A DNA stretch of 64,000 nt from Muribaculaceae bacterium (GTDB lineage: Bacteria > Bacteroidota > Bacteroidia > Bacteroidales > Muribaculaceae), in NCBI GenBank assembly GCA_022510385.1, contig JAFLTQ010000007.1:54757-118756 (forward strand), written 5' to 3'. The translations under genes were made by a program, and so were the position numbers. Positions 36,408-45,389 of the stretch are shown in pieces. How positions within the stretch are numbered: position 1 is the first letter of the stretch; the number at the start of each line of letters is the position of its first letter. Below the pieces are notes generated by a model. It ran no database searches and had not been told where the DNA came from. It saw only the letters and a program-made list of their open reading frames with translations.

Positions 36408-36635
36408 ATGGAAAGAAAGAAATACCATCCCGAAGGGATACTTATCCAGAAAGTCCAGTCCGGAGAATACGGCTGGAAAGAATATATCGAACACCACTCC
36501 AAAGAACTGAATGATGAATATGAGAATTACTGCAAGTTCCATGCATACGATCCCAACGAAGAAGAATCGGCAGCAAAATTCATGGAAATGAAAGAAGTGG
36601 AACTAGAAGAAGCTTTTGAAAACGAAAACGTATAG
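36408..36635 (+). CDS. Small acidic ICE protein
   Basis: A protein of 75 residues from ATG 36408 (an earlier in-frame ATG at 36399 would add three). MERKKYHPEGILIQKVQSGEYGWKEYIEHHSKEL then an acidic helix (NEEESAAKFMEMKEVELEEAFE). It is cytosolic and has no recognised domain. It lies 18 nt after the DUF4099 gene and 3 nt before the next gene, so it is in the same operon, and GC and codon use match its neighbours. It may be a regulator or a partner of the neighbouring large protein; no evidence decides. Confidence 0.65.
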   Translation: MERKKYHPEGILIQKVQSGEYGWKEYIEHHSKELNDEYENYCKFHAYDPNEEESAAKFMEMKEVELEEAFENENV

Positions 36636-36638
36636 CCT

Positions 36639-38315
36639 ATGGCAATAAGGACAAATACCAATCCCATACCTCTATCGCTTTCCCCCGGTTTACAGGAGAT
36701 ACTTGTAAAGAACGGAATGCAGGCACAGGTCGTTGGAGGCAGCAACGGCTTTGCCCTTATTGTGCAGGGACATGATTCACCTGTGCTTACATATCCGATT
36801 ACTGAGAAACAGCTGAAAGCTCTTATAGATTGGGGAACTAACACAGCCAACAAAAAAGCATACAATACCTTTGCAAGCATCGTGGCCGCAGATTTCGATC
36901 TGCCGAAAGACTTTGTTCACGCACGCAATGCCAACGGACGTGTTGCAATGGGTCTTCACGGCTACAGGATAGGAGTAGGAGAATATGGCCGTGTGGGAGG
37001 TCCAGGCTGGAGACAGCCTTATCCATTCCATTCAATGGGATGGTCATTCTTAGGCTGGACACCGAGACAACAGGCCGGATGGCACATGAGGAGAATTGGA
37101 GGTCAGTTGTTTTATCCCGGAGCCCCGATGGTTCCGACAAGGCCTGACGGGAGAATGAAACCAGGAGAACTCGCCAACGGAGGTTACGGATTCTATTATA
37201 AAGGTCATACCACCGCACCCGTTGTTCAGAACCAACAGGATGTCCTGGCTCAGCTTCAGACTGTGATAACGCCGATTCAACAGCCTACAAGACCGACTGA
37301 ACCGGCGATACCGTATAACACTGCCATAGGATCGGACGTGTATTTCTCCAATGAAAAATGGCAGGAAGTTCTTTCCAGTCATGGATTAATAGTAAATGCC
37401 GAGACCCATAAACTGACTGTTCAATCTTCCGCAGTTGATGCAGACTTGCAATATGACCTGACCGACGAAGAAGTCAAGTCATTGACATCAAACTCAATTG
37501 AGGAATATCCTGTAAGTGAAAGGCTGAAACTTCTTTCAAACATATTGAAAGATGATTTTTCCCAACCGGTCACCATGGCAATGCTCAATTCAGAGAAGAT
37601 GATAGACTTACCGCTTCATCCGGAAGTCTTGGCAGATTTGAACGCTCAGTTGAATCAGCAACAGCAATACTTCCAGCAGCAAGCCAATGGGCAGGATACA
37701 AATAATGGGGTTCAGCAAGGTAACGGACAATATCAGAACCTTCAACTTCAGCCTGATTACGGGCTTGACAGGGACCTTCCCAAAGGAGGTGTGCTGATGA
37801 ACGGCAATGACCTTGCCTATATAGATCCTGAAAAGGGATGGTTCCGTGAAGGGAAACATGGGCGAGAGGTATCTGTTGAAGATATACGCGTTGAGCCTGT
37901 CGAAGGAGAAGGAGGCACAATGAAATACAAGATGTCGGCAGTCATTGACGGAGAAGTCATAAGCCATGAGATAAAGCAGAAAGACTATGACAAATTCATG
38001 GCCGTCGATGATTTCCACAGGATGAAACTCTTCTCCAAGATTTTCAAAGAGGTAGATATGAAAGACCGATATCCCGTCAATTTAGGAACCAAGATAGCTG
38101 CAGCCCTGACTGCCGGACTTGTAGTCACAGGCGAGATATTAAGAGGACCGAGGCCAATTCCTCCGATGTATATGGACAGAGTTCCCGGTCCGCCACCGCC
38201 GAGAGTCTATTTCAAGCCGGGCGTCGATACGCCTGCCGATGTGGCAGCACGACAATTTGATGCTATGATAAACAATCCTAATCATCGAGGCCCTGGAATG
38301 GGTCAAGGGATGTAA
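36639..38315 (+). CDS. Large ICE protein with an internal duplication
   Basis: This 558-residue protein has two diverged copies of one module. The first (residues about 11-92: LSLSPGLQEILVKNGMQAQVVGG ... DSPVLTYPITEKQLKALI ... FASIVAADFDLP) resembles the second (about 230-308: VYFSNEKWQEVLSSHGLIVNAET ... DLQYDLTDEEVKSL ... LSNILKDDFSQP). Between them is a Gly/Trp/Pro-rich stretch. The C-terminus has a possible membrane segment (IAAALTAGLVVTGEIL, about 490-505) and ends in a Pro-rich tail (GPRPIPPMYMDRVPGPPPPR). I do not recognise the family. It sits in a uniformly oriented operon, after the 75-residue protein and before the TOPRIM protein. Confidence 0.6.
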   Translation: MAIRTNTNPIPLSLSPGLQEILVKNGMQAQVVGGSNGFALIVQGHDSPVLTYPITEKQLKALIDWGTNTANKKAYNTFASIVAADFDLPKDFVHARNANGRVAMGLHGYRIGVGEYGRVGGPGWRQPYPFHSMGWSFLGWTPRQQAGWHMRRIGGQLFYPGAPMVPTRPDGRMKPGELANGGYGFYYKGHTTAPVVQNQQDVLAQLQTVITPIQQPTRPTEPAIPYNTAIGSDVYFSNEKWQEVLSSHGLIVNAETHKLTVQSSAVDADLQYDLTDEEVKSLTSNSIEEYPVSERLKLLSNILKDDFSQPVTMAMLNSEKMIDLPLHPEVLADLNAQLNQQQQYFQQQANGQDTNNGVQQGNGQYQNLQLQPDYGLDRDLPKGGVLMNGNDLAYIDPEKGWFREGKHGREVSVEDIRVEPVEGEGGTMKYKMSAVIDGEVISHEIKQKDYDKFMAVDDFHRMKLFSKIFKEVDMKDRYPVNLGTKIAAALTAGLVVTGEILRGPRPIPPMYMDRVPGPPPPRVYFKPGVDTPADVAARQFDAMINNPNHRGPGMGQGM

Positions 38316-38347
38316 AGGGTTGATACCATAGATAAAAGTTAAGAGAG

Positions 38348-39655
38348 ATGGCAGATCTTACATACGATGATTTCAAACGGATGGTCGATATCCAGGATGT
38401 ATTGCAATACGCCGGATACCGGCTTAACCGTAGAGACGGGATGCGTTATCCATCTTATGTAAAAATGGGCAGTGACGGCAAACGGGTTCACGGCGACAAG
38501 TTCATTGTCACCTCAAACGGTCTCTGCTGTTTCCAACCACCTCAACAAAAGAACTATAATGTAATCTCCTTCATCAAGGAACATCCGGAACTCTTTTCCG
38601 ATTACAATCCCGGAATGTCAAAAGACAGGCTTGTCAATATCGTATGCAACAAGATCCTTAACAGACCAATAGAAAACAGACCCGTAAATATAGAGAAGGA
38701 AAGGCCACAAAAGGTCTTCAATATCTACGATTATAAGGTGACCACTTTTGACAATGACAACTGGGATAGCCAGAAGAAATTCTATCCCTATTTCAAGAAC
38801 AGGGGCATAGATATTCAGACTCAGAGAGCCTTCAGCGGTCATTTCTTCCTTGCAAGTTCTGAAAGGACTGACGGGAAGCAATACACCAATCTCTCATTTC
38901 CTTTGACATTGGCAAAATGGCCGGGGAAAGAGATTGTCGGCATGGAAGAAAGAAGCAGACCAAATGCTGAAGGAAAGACAGCCTATAAAGGTATGGCTGC
39001 AGGCAGCAACGCACAGGAAGGTCTTTGGATAGCCAGGCTTGAAAACCATCGAAGCTACCGTGGATTCAGCAACCCTATCGGGAAATATGAAGATGTCTAT
39101 TGGTTCGAGAGTGCCTTCGACGCGATGGCATTCTATCAGTTACAAATGAAGAATCATCCCGAAGATAGGCAAAAGTTCGGGAATGCCGTATTTGTTTCCA
39201 CGGGAGGAAGCCCTAGCAACAGACAGTTCTCATCACTGATAGAACAGACTCCGGAAGCAACACACCATCTATGTTTCGACAGGGACAGGGCCGGTCAGAT
39301 GTTCAGTATCAACTTCGCATTGCAACATAACAAAAAGATCTTCACTTCACATCTTACTCCCGATAAATCTAAGCTGATTGTCACAGACCTTACCAAAGCC
39401 TTGCAGAGACATGAGATAGCGTTGGGATCTTATGATTTCAAGGATATCTGCAGTCGATTGGGCCTTGTGTGTTCCAAGATTGGTTATGAACCCTGTGACC
39501 AGAGATATAAAGACTGGAACGACCAGTTGCTCGACAAACCAATTTTAAAAGAAATGTCGGATAAAATGTCGGATAAAATGTCGGAAGAAATGTCGGAAAT
39601 ATCCAAAGAAAATAAAGAACAGGAAGAGAGACAATCAAGAGGATTCAGAAGATGA
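38348..39655 (+). CDS. DUF3991/TOPRIM primase-like protein
   Basis: This 435-residue protein has a CHC2-like N-terminal zinc-finger remnant region (KMGSDGKRVHGDKFIVTSNGLCCFQ), a DUF3991 part (FKNRGIDIQTQRAFSGHFFLASSE), and a TOPRIM domain. In the TOPRIM domain DVYWFESAFDAMAFYQL gives the catalytic Glu and HLCFDRDRAGQ gives the DxD. Such proteins are encoded by Bacteroidales mobile elements and probably prime lagging strands after transfer. The C-terminus carries a four-copy tetrapeptide repeat (MSDK, MSDK, MSEE, MSEI). The stop overlaps the next ATG by 4 nt. Confidence 0.8.
   Translation: MADLTYDDFKRMVDIQDVLQYAGYRLNRRDGMRYPSYVKMGSDGKRVHGDKFIVTSNGLCCFQPPQQKNYNVISFIKEHPELFSDYNPGMSKDRLVNIVCNKILNRPIENRPVNIEKERPQKVFNIYDYKVTTFDNDNWDSQKKFYPYFKNRGIDIQTQRAFSGHFFLASSERTDGKQYTNLSFPLTLAKWPGKEIVGMEERSRPNAEGKTAYKGMAAGSNAQEGLWIARLENHRSYRGFSNPIGKYEDVYWFESAFDAMAFYQLQMKNHPEDRQKFGNAVFVSTGGSPSNRQFSSLIEQTPEATHHLCFDRDRAGQMFSINFALQHNKKIFTSHLTPDKSKLIVTDLTKALQRHEIALGSYDFKDICSRLGLVCSKIGYEPCDQRYKDWNDQLLDKPILKEMSDKMSDKMSEEMSEISKENKEQEERQSRGFRR
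39554..39601 (+). repeat. Four-copy 12-bp tandem repeat inside the TOPRIM gene
   Basis: ATGTCGGATAAA occurs twice, followed by two variants ATGTCGGAAGAA and ATGTCGGAAATA. Length is a multiple of 3, so copy-number change would lengthen the protein tail without shifting the frame. Confidence 0.8.
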
Positions 39656-40158
39656 ACAGGATAAATTCAATAATGCCACCCATTAATTTCGGCACTATAG
39701 TCAGGCGACCAAAGTCGGCACAATTCATTGTCAATGACTTTATGGCCATAATCCTATGCCTTGCCGGACTAGTTGTAGCCGGTATGCAGGAATGTTTCCT
39801 TGAAAGCATTTTGTTCTGGGTTTCCCTGATAATCTCTCTTTGCCTTATTTATAGATTGATTTATTTGAAACAAACAATCTATTATATCACTCCGGAGCAA
39901 CTCATTTATGAACACGGAGTATTCCACCGTTCAAGAGATTTCATAGAATTATACCGAGTGATAGATTTCAGGGAGGAAAGCAGTTTCCTTCAACAGCTGT
40001 TCGGGATAAAGACCATCAAGGTATATTCAGGTGACAGGACCACGCCTTGTCTTAAAATGGCAGGTATGGAAAGAAAAGATTTGCTGATCCCACCCATAAG
40101 GGATAGAGTCGTGATAAACCGTAAAATGAACGGAATTTATGAGATTACAAACCGTTAG
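39652..40158 (+). CDS. Membrane PH-domain (bPH2/DUF304-like) protein
   Basis: This 168-residue protein has two transmembrane helices (residues about 31-47 and 51-70) followed by a bacterial PH-like domain (YYITPEQLIYEHGVFHRSRDFIELYRVIDFREESSFLQQLFGIKTIKVYSGD). The membrane-then-PH arrangement is that of DUF304 proteins. It overlaps the TOPRIM gene by 4 nt and the next gene by 20 nt, so translation is coupled. It probably resides in the inner membrane of the donor cell; a scaffold for transfer complexes is a reasonable inference, but there is no direct evidence. Confidence 0.7.
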   Translation: MNRINSIMPPINFGTIVRRPKSAQFIVNDFMAIILCLAGLVVAGMQECFLESILFWVSLIISLCLIYRLIYLKQTIYYITPEQLIYEHGVFHRSRDFIELYRVIDFREESSFLQQLFGIKTIKVYSGDRTTPCLKMAGMERKDLLIPPIRDRVVINRKMNGIYEITNR

Positions 40159-40834
40159 GATCTTATTTGTATTCATGGTTTCCTTTATCTCCTTCATAGA
40201 GATAAAGGCTCAGCTTGTTGTATCAAATCCATTGGAATGGCTTGCACTTGCCGAAGGTAACGAGGCAATCAACGGCCAGATAAAAGATCAGACCACAAAC
40301 CAGCTCAAGACAGCGGCGTTGCAGAATACCATTGCAGCCGAGTTCACCCAGATTAAAAGTTGGGAATCCAAGTACAGCAGTTATCTGCAGACAGTATCTG
40401 GCTTTGCATCCTCGCTGAAAGCTTCATGCACCCTGTATGAAGATGGTGTAAAGATAATCATCACCTTAGGAAAATTGAAAAATGCCATTTCGAGCAACCC
40501 TCAAGGCATTGTAGCCACTATGTCAATGAACAACCTTTACCTGGAGACAGCCACTGAACTGATATCGGTTTATACCCTTCTCAAAGATGCAATAGCTGCC
40601 GGAGGAACACAGAATATGCTTACGGGAGCCGAAAGGTCACAGACATTGTGGGCCTTGCAGGACAAACTCGATTCCTTTTCAAAGAAACTACACTTCCTAT
40701 ATCTGAGCATTAAGTATTACACCATGAACGATGTCTGGAATTCCATTACTGCAGGTTTGATAGACAGAGACAACGGTACGATAGCACATCAGGCATTGGA
40801 CAGGTGGAAAAGAGCCGCCAAGGTATTGGATTGA
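40139..40834 (+). CDS. Secreted helical TraI-like transfer protein
   Basis: This 231-residue protein has a signal peptide of about 24 residues (ending EIKAQ). Long amphipathic helices follow (VVSNPLEWLALAEGNEAINGQI ... LQNTIAAEFTQIKSWESKYSSYLQTVSGFASSLKASC). This organisation (secreted, helical, about 210-230 residues) resembles CTnDOT TraI, and is loosely VirB5-like. The next gene has the same design. It overlaps the PH-domain gene by 20 nt. By position it would be periplasmic and involved in mating-channel assembly. Confidence 0.6.
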   Translation: MRLQTVRILFVFMVSFISFIEIKAQLVVSNPLEWLALAEGNEAINGQIKDQTTNQLKTAALQNTIAAEFTQIKSWESKYSSYLQTVSGFASSLKASCTLYEDGVKIIITLGKLKNAISSNPQGIVATMSMNNLYLETATELISVYTLLKDAIAAGGTQNMLTGAERSQTLWALQDKLDSFSKKLHFLYLSIKYYTMNDVWNSITAGLIDRDNGTIAHQALDRWKRAAKVLD

Positions 40835-40853
40835 CTGACCTAAAAAGAGAGTT

Positions 40854-41537
40854 TTGAAAAAGTTATTTGCCATATTGCTGATTATTCTCGGTTTCGTGCC
40901 GGTGTTCGCTCAAAGCGACCCGGTGCTTGCCGGGATGATAGCCATTTACACAGACAAGGCTGAAGACCAGCTGAAATCACAGGAAAAGGCTATGATGCTC
41001 CAGACTACAGGCCATATATGGACTAAAGAGGAAATCGAAGCCACAACGGATTTTCAGAGAAAATTCAACGATTACCTTGATTCATTCAGATCCGTGATTG
41101 TTTATGCAGCCCAGATTTACGGCTTTTATCATGAGATAGGCAGACTGACAGAGAATATGGGCAAGCTTACCGACCAGATGAAAAAGAGTCCGGGTAACGC
41201 CATTGCCGTTGCCCTCACCCCCAAAAGGAACACGATCTATCGGGAAGTTATATTGGGAAGCGTGGATATAGTCAATGATATAAGGATGGTATGTCTTTCC
41301 AACAACAAGATGACAGAAAAGGAACGGGTCGAGATAGTCTTCGGTATCAGACCGAAGATAAAACTGATGAACAAAAGACTTCAGCACCTGTGTCTTGCGG
41401 TGAAATATACCTCACTTTCAGATGTCTGGAGAGAGATAGACCTTAGGTCAAGAGAATATGAGATTGACAAATGGAAGATAAGCGACCAGGCTTTCAGACG
41501 ATGGCAATCCAACAGCAAGATTAGACCGAGTCGATAA
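40854..41537 (+). CDS. Secreted helical TraI-like protein, paralogue of the previous gene; TTG start
   Basis: The only start that gives a proper signal peptide (MKKLFAILLIILGFVPVFAQ) is TTG at 40854; the leader GAGAG before it is a possible weak ribosome-binding site. Mature residues are helical: DKAEDQLKSQEKAMM ... FNDYLDSFRSVIVYAAQIYGFYHEIGRLTENMGKL ... LCLAVKYTSLSDVWREI. The last block parallels LYLSIKYYTMNDVW of the preceding gene, so the two are distant paralogues. It lies about 20 nt after the previous stop. Probably periplasmic and part of the transfer apparatus. Confidence 0.62.
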   Translation: MKKLFAILLIILGFVPVFAQSDPVLAGMIAIYTDKAEDQLKSQEKAMMLQTTGHIWTKEEIEATTDFQRKFNDYLDSFRSVIVYAAQIYGFYHEIGRLTENMGKLTDQMKKSPGNAIAVALTPKRNTIYREVILGSVDIVNDIRMVCLSNNKMTEKERVEIVFGIRPKIKLMNKRLQHLCLAVKYTSLSDVWREIDLRSREYEIDKWKISDQAFRRWQSNSKIRPSR

Positions 41538-41585
41538 AAGGGAAACAAACTATTAATCACAACAAGATAAATAAAAAGAAGATAT

Positions 41586-42260
41586 ATGGGAAAATGGTCC
41601 GCAGTCCTTAAGGGAGGAAAATATTTGATCAACAATCCGCTTACACGTTCCGTGGGAAGTGCGATAACAAGTCCGCAGAAAACACTTGTGGGAGCCGGCA
41701 GAGCGGTAAAGACAGCCACAATCGGAGCCGGGGTTGGCTATATCGGCTGGGAAGCACTGGTGAATGACAAGCCCGTTGTAAGAACCGTTGCCGATGTAGC
41801 CATAGGTAAAGATAATGTGGATGCCGTGGTGGATACCACCAGCAATACCATGGATTCCGTGAAGGAAACGGTCAGTGATGTGAAGGAGACCGTATCCGGA
41901 CTCCAGGGAACCGTGCAACAGGCAAACAGCACATTCGGAGGAATATCTGAATTTCTGAAAAATATATTCGGCGGCAACGGCACCAATATGTTCGGTAATT
42001 TCTTTTCCAATATAGGTAAAGGAAATGTATCCGGACTAAGTATAGTCGGACTCTTGGCAGCAGGACTGATGATATTCGGAAGGTTCGGCTGGTTGGGAAA
42101 GATAGGAGGTGCATTGTTGGGTATGATGCTTATAGGCAATAATTCAATCCTGAGACAGCAACCGCAACCGGCAGTACAGCCACTGACCCAGAACCAAGGG
42201 AATCTTCCCACACCACAGACACAGATAGAGGGTCCTGCTTCAGGAGGATTAAGAAGATAG
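41586..42260 (+). CDS. ICE membrane protein of unknown function
   Basis: This 224-residue protein has an N-terminal segment with amphipathic helix and glycine content (GAGVGYIGWEAL). A coiled-coil-like helix follows (VVDTTSNTMDSVKETVSDVKETVSGLQGTVQQ), then a hydrophobic pair (LSIVGLLAAGLMIFGRFGWL; GGALLGMMLIGN) that would be one or two membrane helices. The C-terminal tail is Gln/Pro-rich. No family recognised. It is in the same operon run, about 50 nt after the previous gene and 15 nt before the next, and its product is likely to sit in the inner membrane. Confidence 0.6.
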   Translation: MGKWSAVLKGGKYLINNPLTRSVGSAITSPQKTLVGAGRAVKTATIGAGVGYIGWEALVNDKPVVRTVADVAIGKDNVDAVVDTTSNTMDSVKETVSDVKETVSGLQGTVQQANSTFGGISEFLKNIFGGNGTNMFGNFFSNIGKGNVSGLSIVGLLAAGLMIFGRFGWLGKIGGALLGMMLIGNNSILRQQPQPAVQPLTQNQGNLPTPQTQIEGPASGGLRR

Positions 42261-42274
42261 ACAAATTAAGAATT

Positions 42275-43093
42275 ATGGAATATAACGAAAACATGAATCT
42301 CGTTTCCGAAAGCGGTTACTGCATGCCATTCAACGGAAAGAATGAAGATGTGAACCTGGTAAGCAAATTCGGTGAAAACGGAAATAACAATATCATATTG
42401 GAAACAGACCGATATGTGTTGAAAGGAATAGCAGACGGCATTGTGACGGCAATAGGAACAAATCCGGTAACCGGCCTGTATCAGACAACCAGATATGACA
42501 AATATGAAGTGACATACGGAGGCATCTTCAATGCCCTTGTAGGTTTCGGGAAGAAAATCAAGGCAGGAAGCATACTTGCCATAAGCGGCAAGAAGCTTAT
42601 ACTGGAAGTCAAATATGACGGAGAATTGATAGACCCCATAGATTTTTTATCGATGATATATGGGAATATGAGAATGACCGAAACCGGTAATGACTCCGGG
42701 TTTCCTGAATTTGACACTCTTGATATAGATATCCCTACTGACTATGACGATAACCGGGAAGAGATTGAGAGCCTGATGGCCCAATATTATCCCAATTATC
42801 TGAAAGAGATAATCCAGGGTATCTATCACGTTCCCGAACATACGGAACAGTCATTGAGAAATGTCTTCTCGATGTCCTCAATGAGGAATTGTTTCTTCGA
42901 GACTATCCCTTCGATGAGTAATCCTTTGGGAATCGGAGAAAGGTCAATTCCTATGGCAGTAAAGGTTCAGAATCTCCTTATAAGGGATTTCTTGAACTAT
43001 CTGGCGTTAAGGCACCGGATTTTCTTATCTGCCATGGATGAGCTGAGTAAAAAAAAAGCTATGACGAAGCCGTCGCCACAGCCGGAATCATAG
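42275..43093 (+). CDS. M23-fold protein without catalytic residues; N-terminal part of a frameshifted gene
   Basis: Residues about 40-125 (IILETDRYVLKGIADGIVTAIGTNPVTGLYQTTRYDKYEVTYGGI ... KKIKAGSILAISGKKLILEVKYDGELIDPIDFL) follow the lysostaphin-fold M23 topology. The zinc ligands HxxxD and HxH are missing, so it is probably structural or substrate-binding. Codon 258 onward crosses an A9 run (43049-43057), and the frame then ends within 13 codons in low-quality sequence. The -1 frame continues with coherent protein (KSYDEAVATAGIIDPLEDLQ) into the next ORF. Joining the two gives a protein of about 369 residues. Real product: either the -1 frameshift form or a sequencing artefact. Confidence 0.65.
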   Translation: MEYNENMNLVSESGYCMPFNGKNEDVNLVSKFGENGNNNIILETDRYVLKGIADGIVTAIGTNPVTGLYQTTRYDKYEVTYGGIFNALVGFGKKIKAGSILAISGKKLILEVKYDGELIDPIDFLSMIYGNMRMTETGNDSGFPEFDTLDIDIPTDYDDNREEIESLMAQYYPNYLKEIIQGIYHVPEHTEQSLRNVFSMSSMRNCFFETIPSMSNPLGIGERSIPMAVKVQNLLIRDFLNYLALRHRIFLSAMDELSKKKAMTKPSPQPES

Positions 43094-43383
43094 ACCCTTT
43101 GGAAGACCTGCAGATAGATGTCCAGAGTTTCGACATACAAAGACTTGTCACGGTATATCCCGACAGAGCCGGGATACGCTGGTGGGCGAAGTCATGGTGG
43201 AACGGTTCGGAAGATGGAGAGGCTGCCGTGGAGATCGAGACACAGAAGGCACTCGGTTTCATCAATGAATCAATCGACAAGGACACCATTCTTGAAGAAT
43301 ATTATCCCAAACAGATGGAGACCTACAGGAATGCCATCGAACAGACAAAAGACCAGTTGCTGAAACAACTTAACATATCCTGA
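43058..43383 (+). CDS. C-terminal part of the frameshifted M23-fold gene
   Basis: The frame is open from the A9 run (43049-43057) to the stop at 43381-43383, giving about 108 residues with YDEAVATAGIIDPLEDLQIDVQSFDIQRLVTVYPDRAGIRWW and a helical, acidic C-terminus (YYPKQMETYRNAIEQTKDQLLKQLNIS). A separate start would have to be TTG at 43099, which lacks an upstream signal. Continuous coding content from 43058 favours one protein with the preceding ORF. The stop overlaps the next ATG by one base. Confidence 0.6.
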
Positions 43384-45338
43384 TGAGCAAGCCCAGAGAC
43401 CCGCAACGATTAGCAGAGATTGAATACTGTATAAGCCGGTACTTCAACTCGAATATCCTTCCCATAATGAAAAGTGAGAAGGAATCTTTACAACGTGCCC
43501 AGGCAAAGGAATTTCACGATAATTCCCAGAGTTTCGCTGCAATGTCAAGGAGTGCCGTAAATGCAAGACATGGTTTGCCGGACGATTCCTTGTTGTTTGT
43601 GAGATTCGGTAAGGAATGTGGCAAGACAAGTGAAGATTATGTGGAGACTTGTCTCCAGAAGATCAGCGAGAACGATGCAATCCAAAAGGATTTTCAGAGG
43701 TTGGCCGGTGAATGGCGAACTGCCATTGTAAAAGAGATTGGAAGAGAGAGATATGATGAATTGTCTGAGAAATTAGGGACAGACCTTGCATTCGCATATC
43801 TGGAGAACCGTATAGAGCAACAGATGATTGACAGGATGGTGGCCGATAAGATGCCCAAATCATCTTTCGATTACATACTGCATAAGGGAATGTCCGAAAG
43901 TCTTTTCGGTATCGGATATGAAATGCTCAAATCCCCGCTTGACCATGAGATAGATGAAAGATGTGAGGCAGCTTATAAGCCGACTAAAGGAGAAAGGCTT
44001 GCTGTCAAGGGAGTTTCATTGACAGCTGATGCTGTGACTTTGGGAGGTGTCTATTCCTGGGGGTCATTGGCCAAGTTAGCCGGCACCGAAATTATCTTTT
44101 CAGGTTTGGAAAAGATATTTGACAAGGAAGTTCCCAAAGGAATGAGTGTGGATGAAGTTTTGAGTCAGGCAATCTTCGGTGATGAAAACAATTATTTCCC
44201 CTCAATAAGGAAAAATAGTGCAGAAATAGTGGAATATGAAAATACTTATCTCCGGGAGGTGGAATCAACACTGTCTAGGAAAATGAACATCCTCACTGAG
44301 AAGCCGGAATATGAGGACTTGTTCAAGACAGATCCCGACTTATGGCAGAAGAATAATCCTTTCGACCTGAATTCGGATTATTGGAAAAATCAACCGTTTA
44401 GTTTTCAGCGTGAAGTCCCTTTGGTTATCGCTCCCGGACAGGAACAGGTTTACCTTGATTGGAAAGCTGAACAGGAAGGAAAGGGAAAAGGAAATTACAA
44501 ACCTCAATCAACTTCAAATACTTCTTCATCACAAAATCAATCAACTTCAAATACTTTAAGACCTGATGTTCCATTGGTTATAGCACCGGGGAAAGAACAG
44601 GAATATCTGGATTGGCTGGAGGAAAATAACAAGAAAAAAGATATGGCAGAAAATCAGACTATACAGAATAAACAGGAAGCACAGGATGTTCAGGAAGCCA
44701 ATCAGACGGTTCCTCAAACCGACTCACAATCTCCACAGACTGAACAGCCGGAGGATAACAATAATCTTGGATGGTCAAATCTTTTCAGTTCAGTAGGTCT
44801 GGACGGATTCGGGGACATAACCAGGAACCTGCCCTTTGTGATATCTATGTTGCCCGATATGCTGGTAGGACTTCTTACAGGAAAGACAGAATCTGTAGGA
44901 TTGAAAAAAGATATTATCCCGGTTGCATCCATATTGTTGGGAATGTTCATCAAGAACCCATTATTGAAAATGGTGCTTATCGGAATGGGAGGAGCAAACC
45001 TTCTCAACAAAATGGGTCATGAGGCGATCGGCCGACAACAGCCGGATGTTATCGTGACACAGCAATTCAAACAATATGCCGATGAACCGTTGAATCCAAG
45101 GATTGTCAATCCTGTTCTCAAAGGCAATACGCTTATAGCAACGATAGACAATGTCCCATGTTCCATAACCATTCCTGAAAATGCTGCCAGAGCATACGAA
45201 GCAGGAGCTTTACCTTTGAATACCCTTGTGAACGCAATTCTTGCACGGAATGACAATATGAGGGAGATGGCTGCAAGGAATTATCAGGAAATGGATATGC
45301 GTACAATAGAAAGAGACAGAGGTATCGGCATAAAATAG
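43383..45338 (+). CDS. Large ICE protein with helical N-terminus and membrane C-terminus
   Basis: A 651-residue protein with no recognised family. Residues 1-160 are helical and charged. About 330-430 contain a low-complexity linker (Ser/Thr/Asn/Gln-rich) with two copies of a motif VPLVIAPG(Q/K)EQ(V/E)YLDW, and about 495-545 hold hydrophobic segments (LPFVISMLPDMLVGLLTG; IIPVASILLGMFI; LLKMVLIGMGGANLL) that would cross the membrane. The C-terminus has a small soluble domain (IVNPVLKGNTLIATIDNVPCSITIPENAARAYEAG). The start overlaps the previous stop by one base. It is part of the same operon as the ArdC-like proteins. Confidence 0.6.
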   Translation: MSKPRDPQRLAEIEYCISRYFNSNILPIMKSEKESLQRAQAKEFHDNSQSFAAMSRSAVNARHGLPDDSLLFVRFGKECGKTSEDYVETCLQKISENDAIQKDFQRLAGEWRTAIVKEIGRERYDELSEKLGTDLAFAYLENRIEQQMIDRMVADKMPKSSFDYILHKGMSESLFGIGYEMLKSPLDHEIDERCEAAYKPTKGERLAVKGVSLTADAVTLGGVYSWGSLAKLAGTEIIFSGLEKIFDKEVPKGMSVDEVLSQAIFGDENNYFPSIRKNSAEIVEYENTYLREVESTLSRKMNILTEKPEYEDLFKTDPDLWQKNNPFDLNSDYWKNQPFSFQREVPLVIAPGQEQVYLDWKAEQEGKGKGNYKPQSTSNTSSSQNQSTSNTLRPDVPLVIAPGKEQEYLDWLEENNKKKDMAENQTIQNKQEAQDVQEANQTVPQTDSQSPQTEQPEDNNNLGWSNLFSSVGLDGFGDITRNLPFVISMLPDMLVGLLTGKTESVGLKKDIIPVASILLGMFIKNPLLKMVLIGMGGANLLNKMGHEAIGRQQPDVIVTQQFKQYADEPLNPRIVNPVLKGNTLIATIDNVPCSITIPENAARAYEAGALPLNTLVNAILARNDNMREMAARNYQEMDMRTIERDRGIGIK

Positions 45339-45389
45339 ACCTTTTAATATTGAAATTTCCTAATCCACGATAAATATAAACATAACTAT

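Noticed and set aside
36332..36514. Overlapping open frames around the small acidic ICE gene (36332-36514, 36101-36292, 36317-36502)
   Set aside because: The true small gene 36408-36635 accounts for the region and keeps codon use like its neighbours; the others are shadows.
39554..39601. Tandem 12-bp repeat as a regulatory or CRISPR-like array
   Set aside because: It is a coding repeat (four MSxx tetrapeptides) in frame inside the TOPRIM gene tail, with no spacers.
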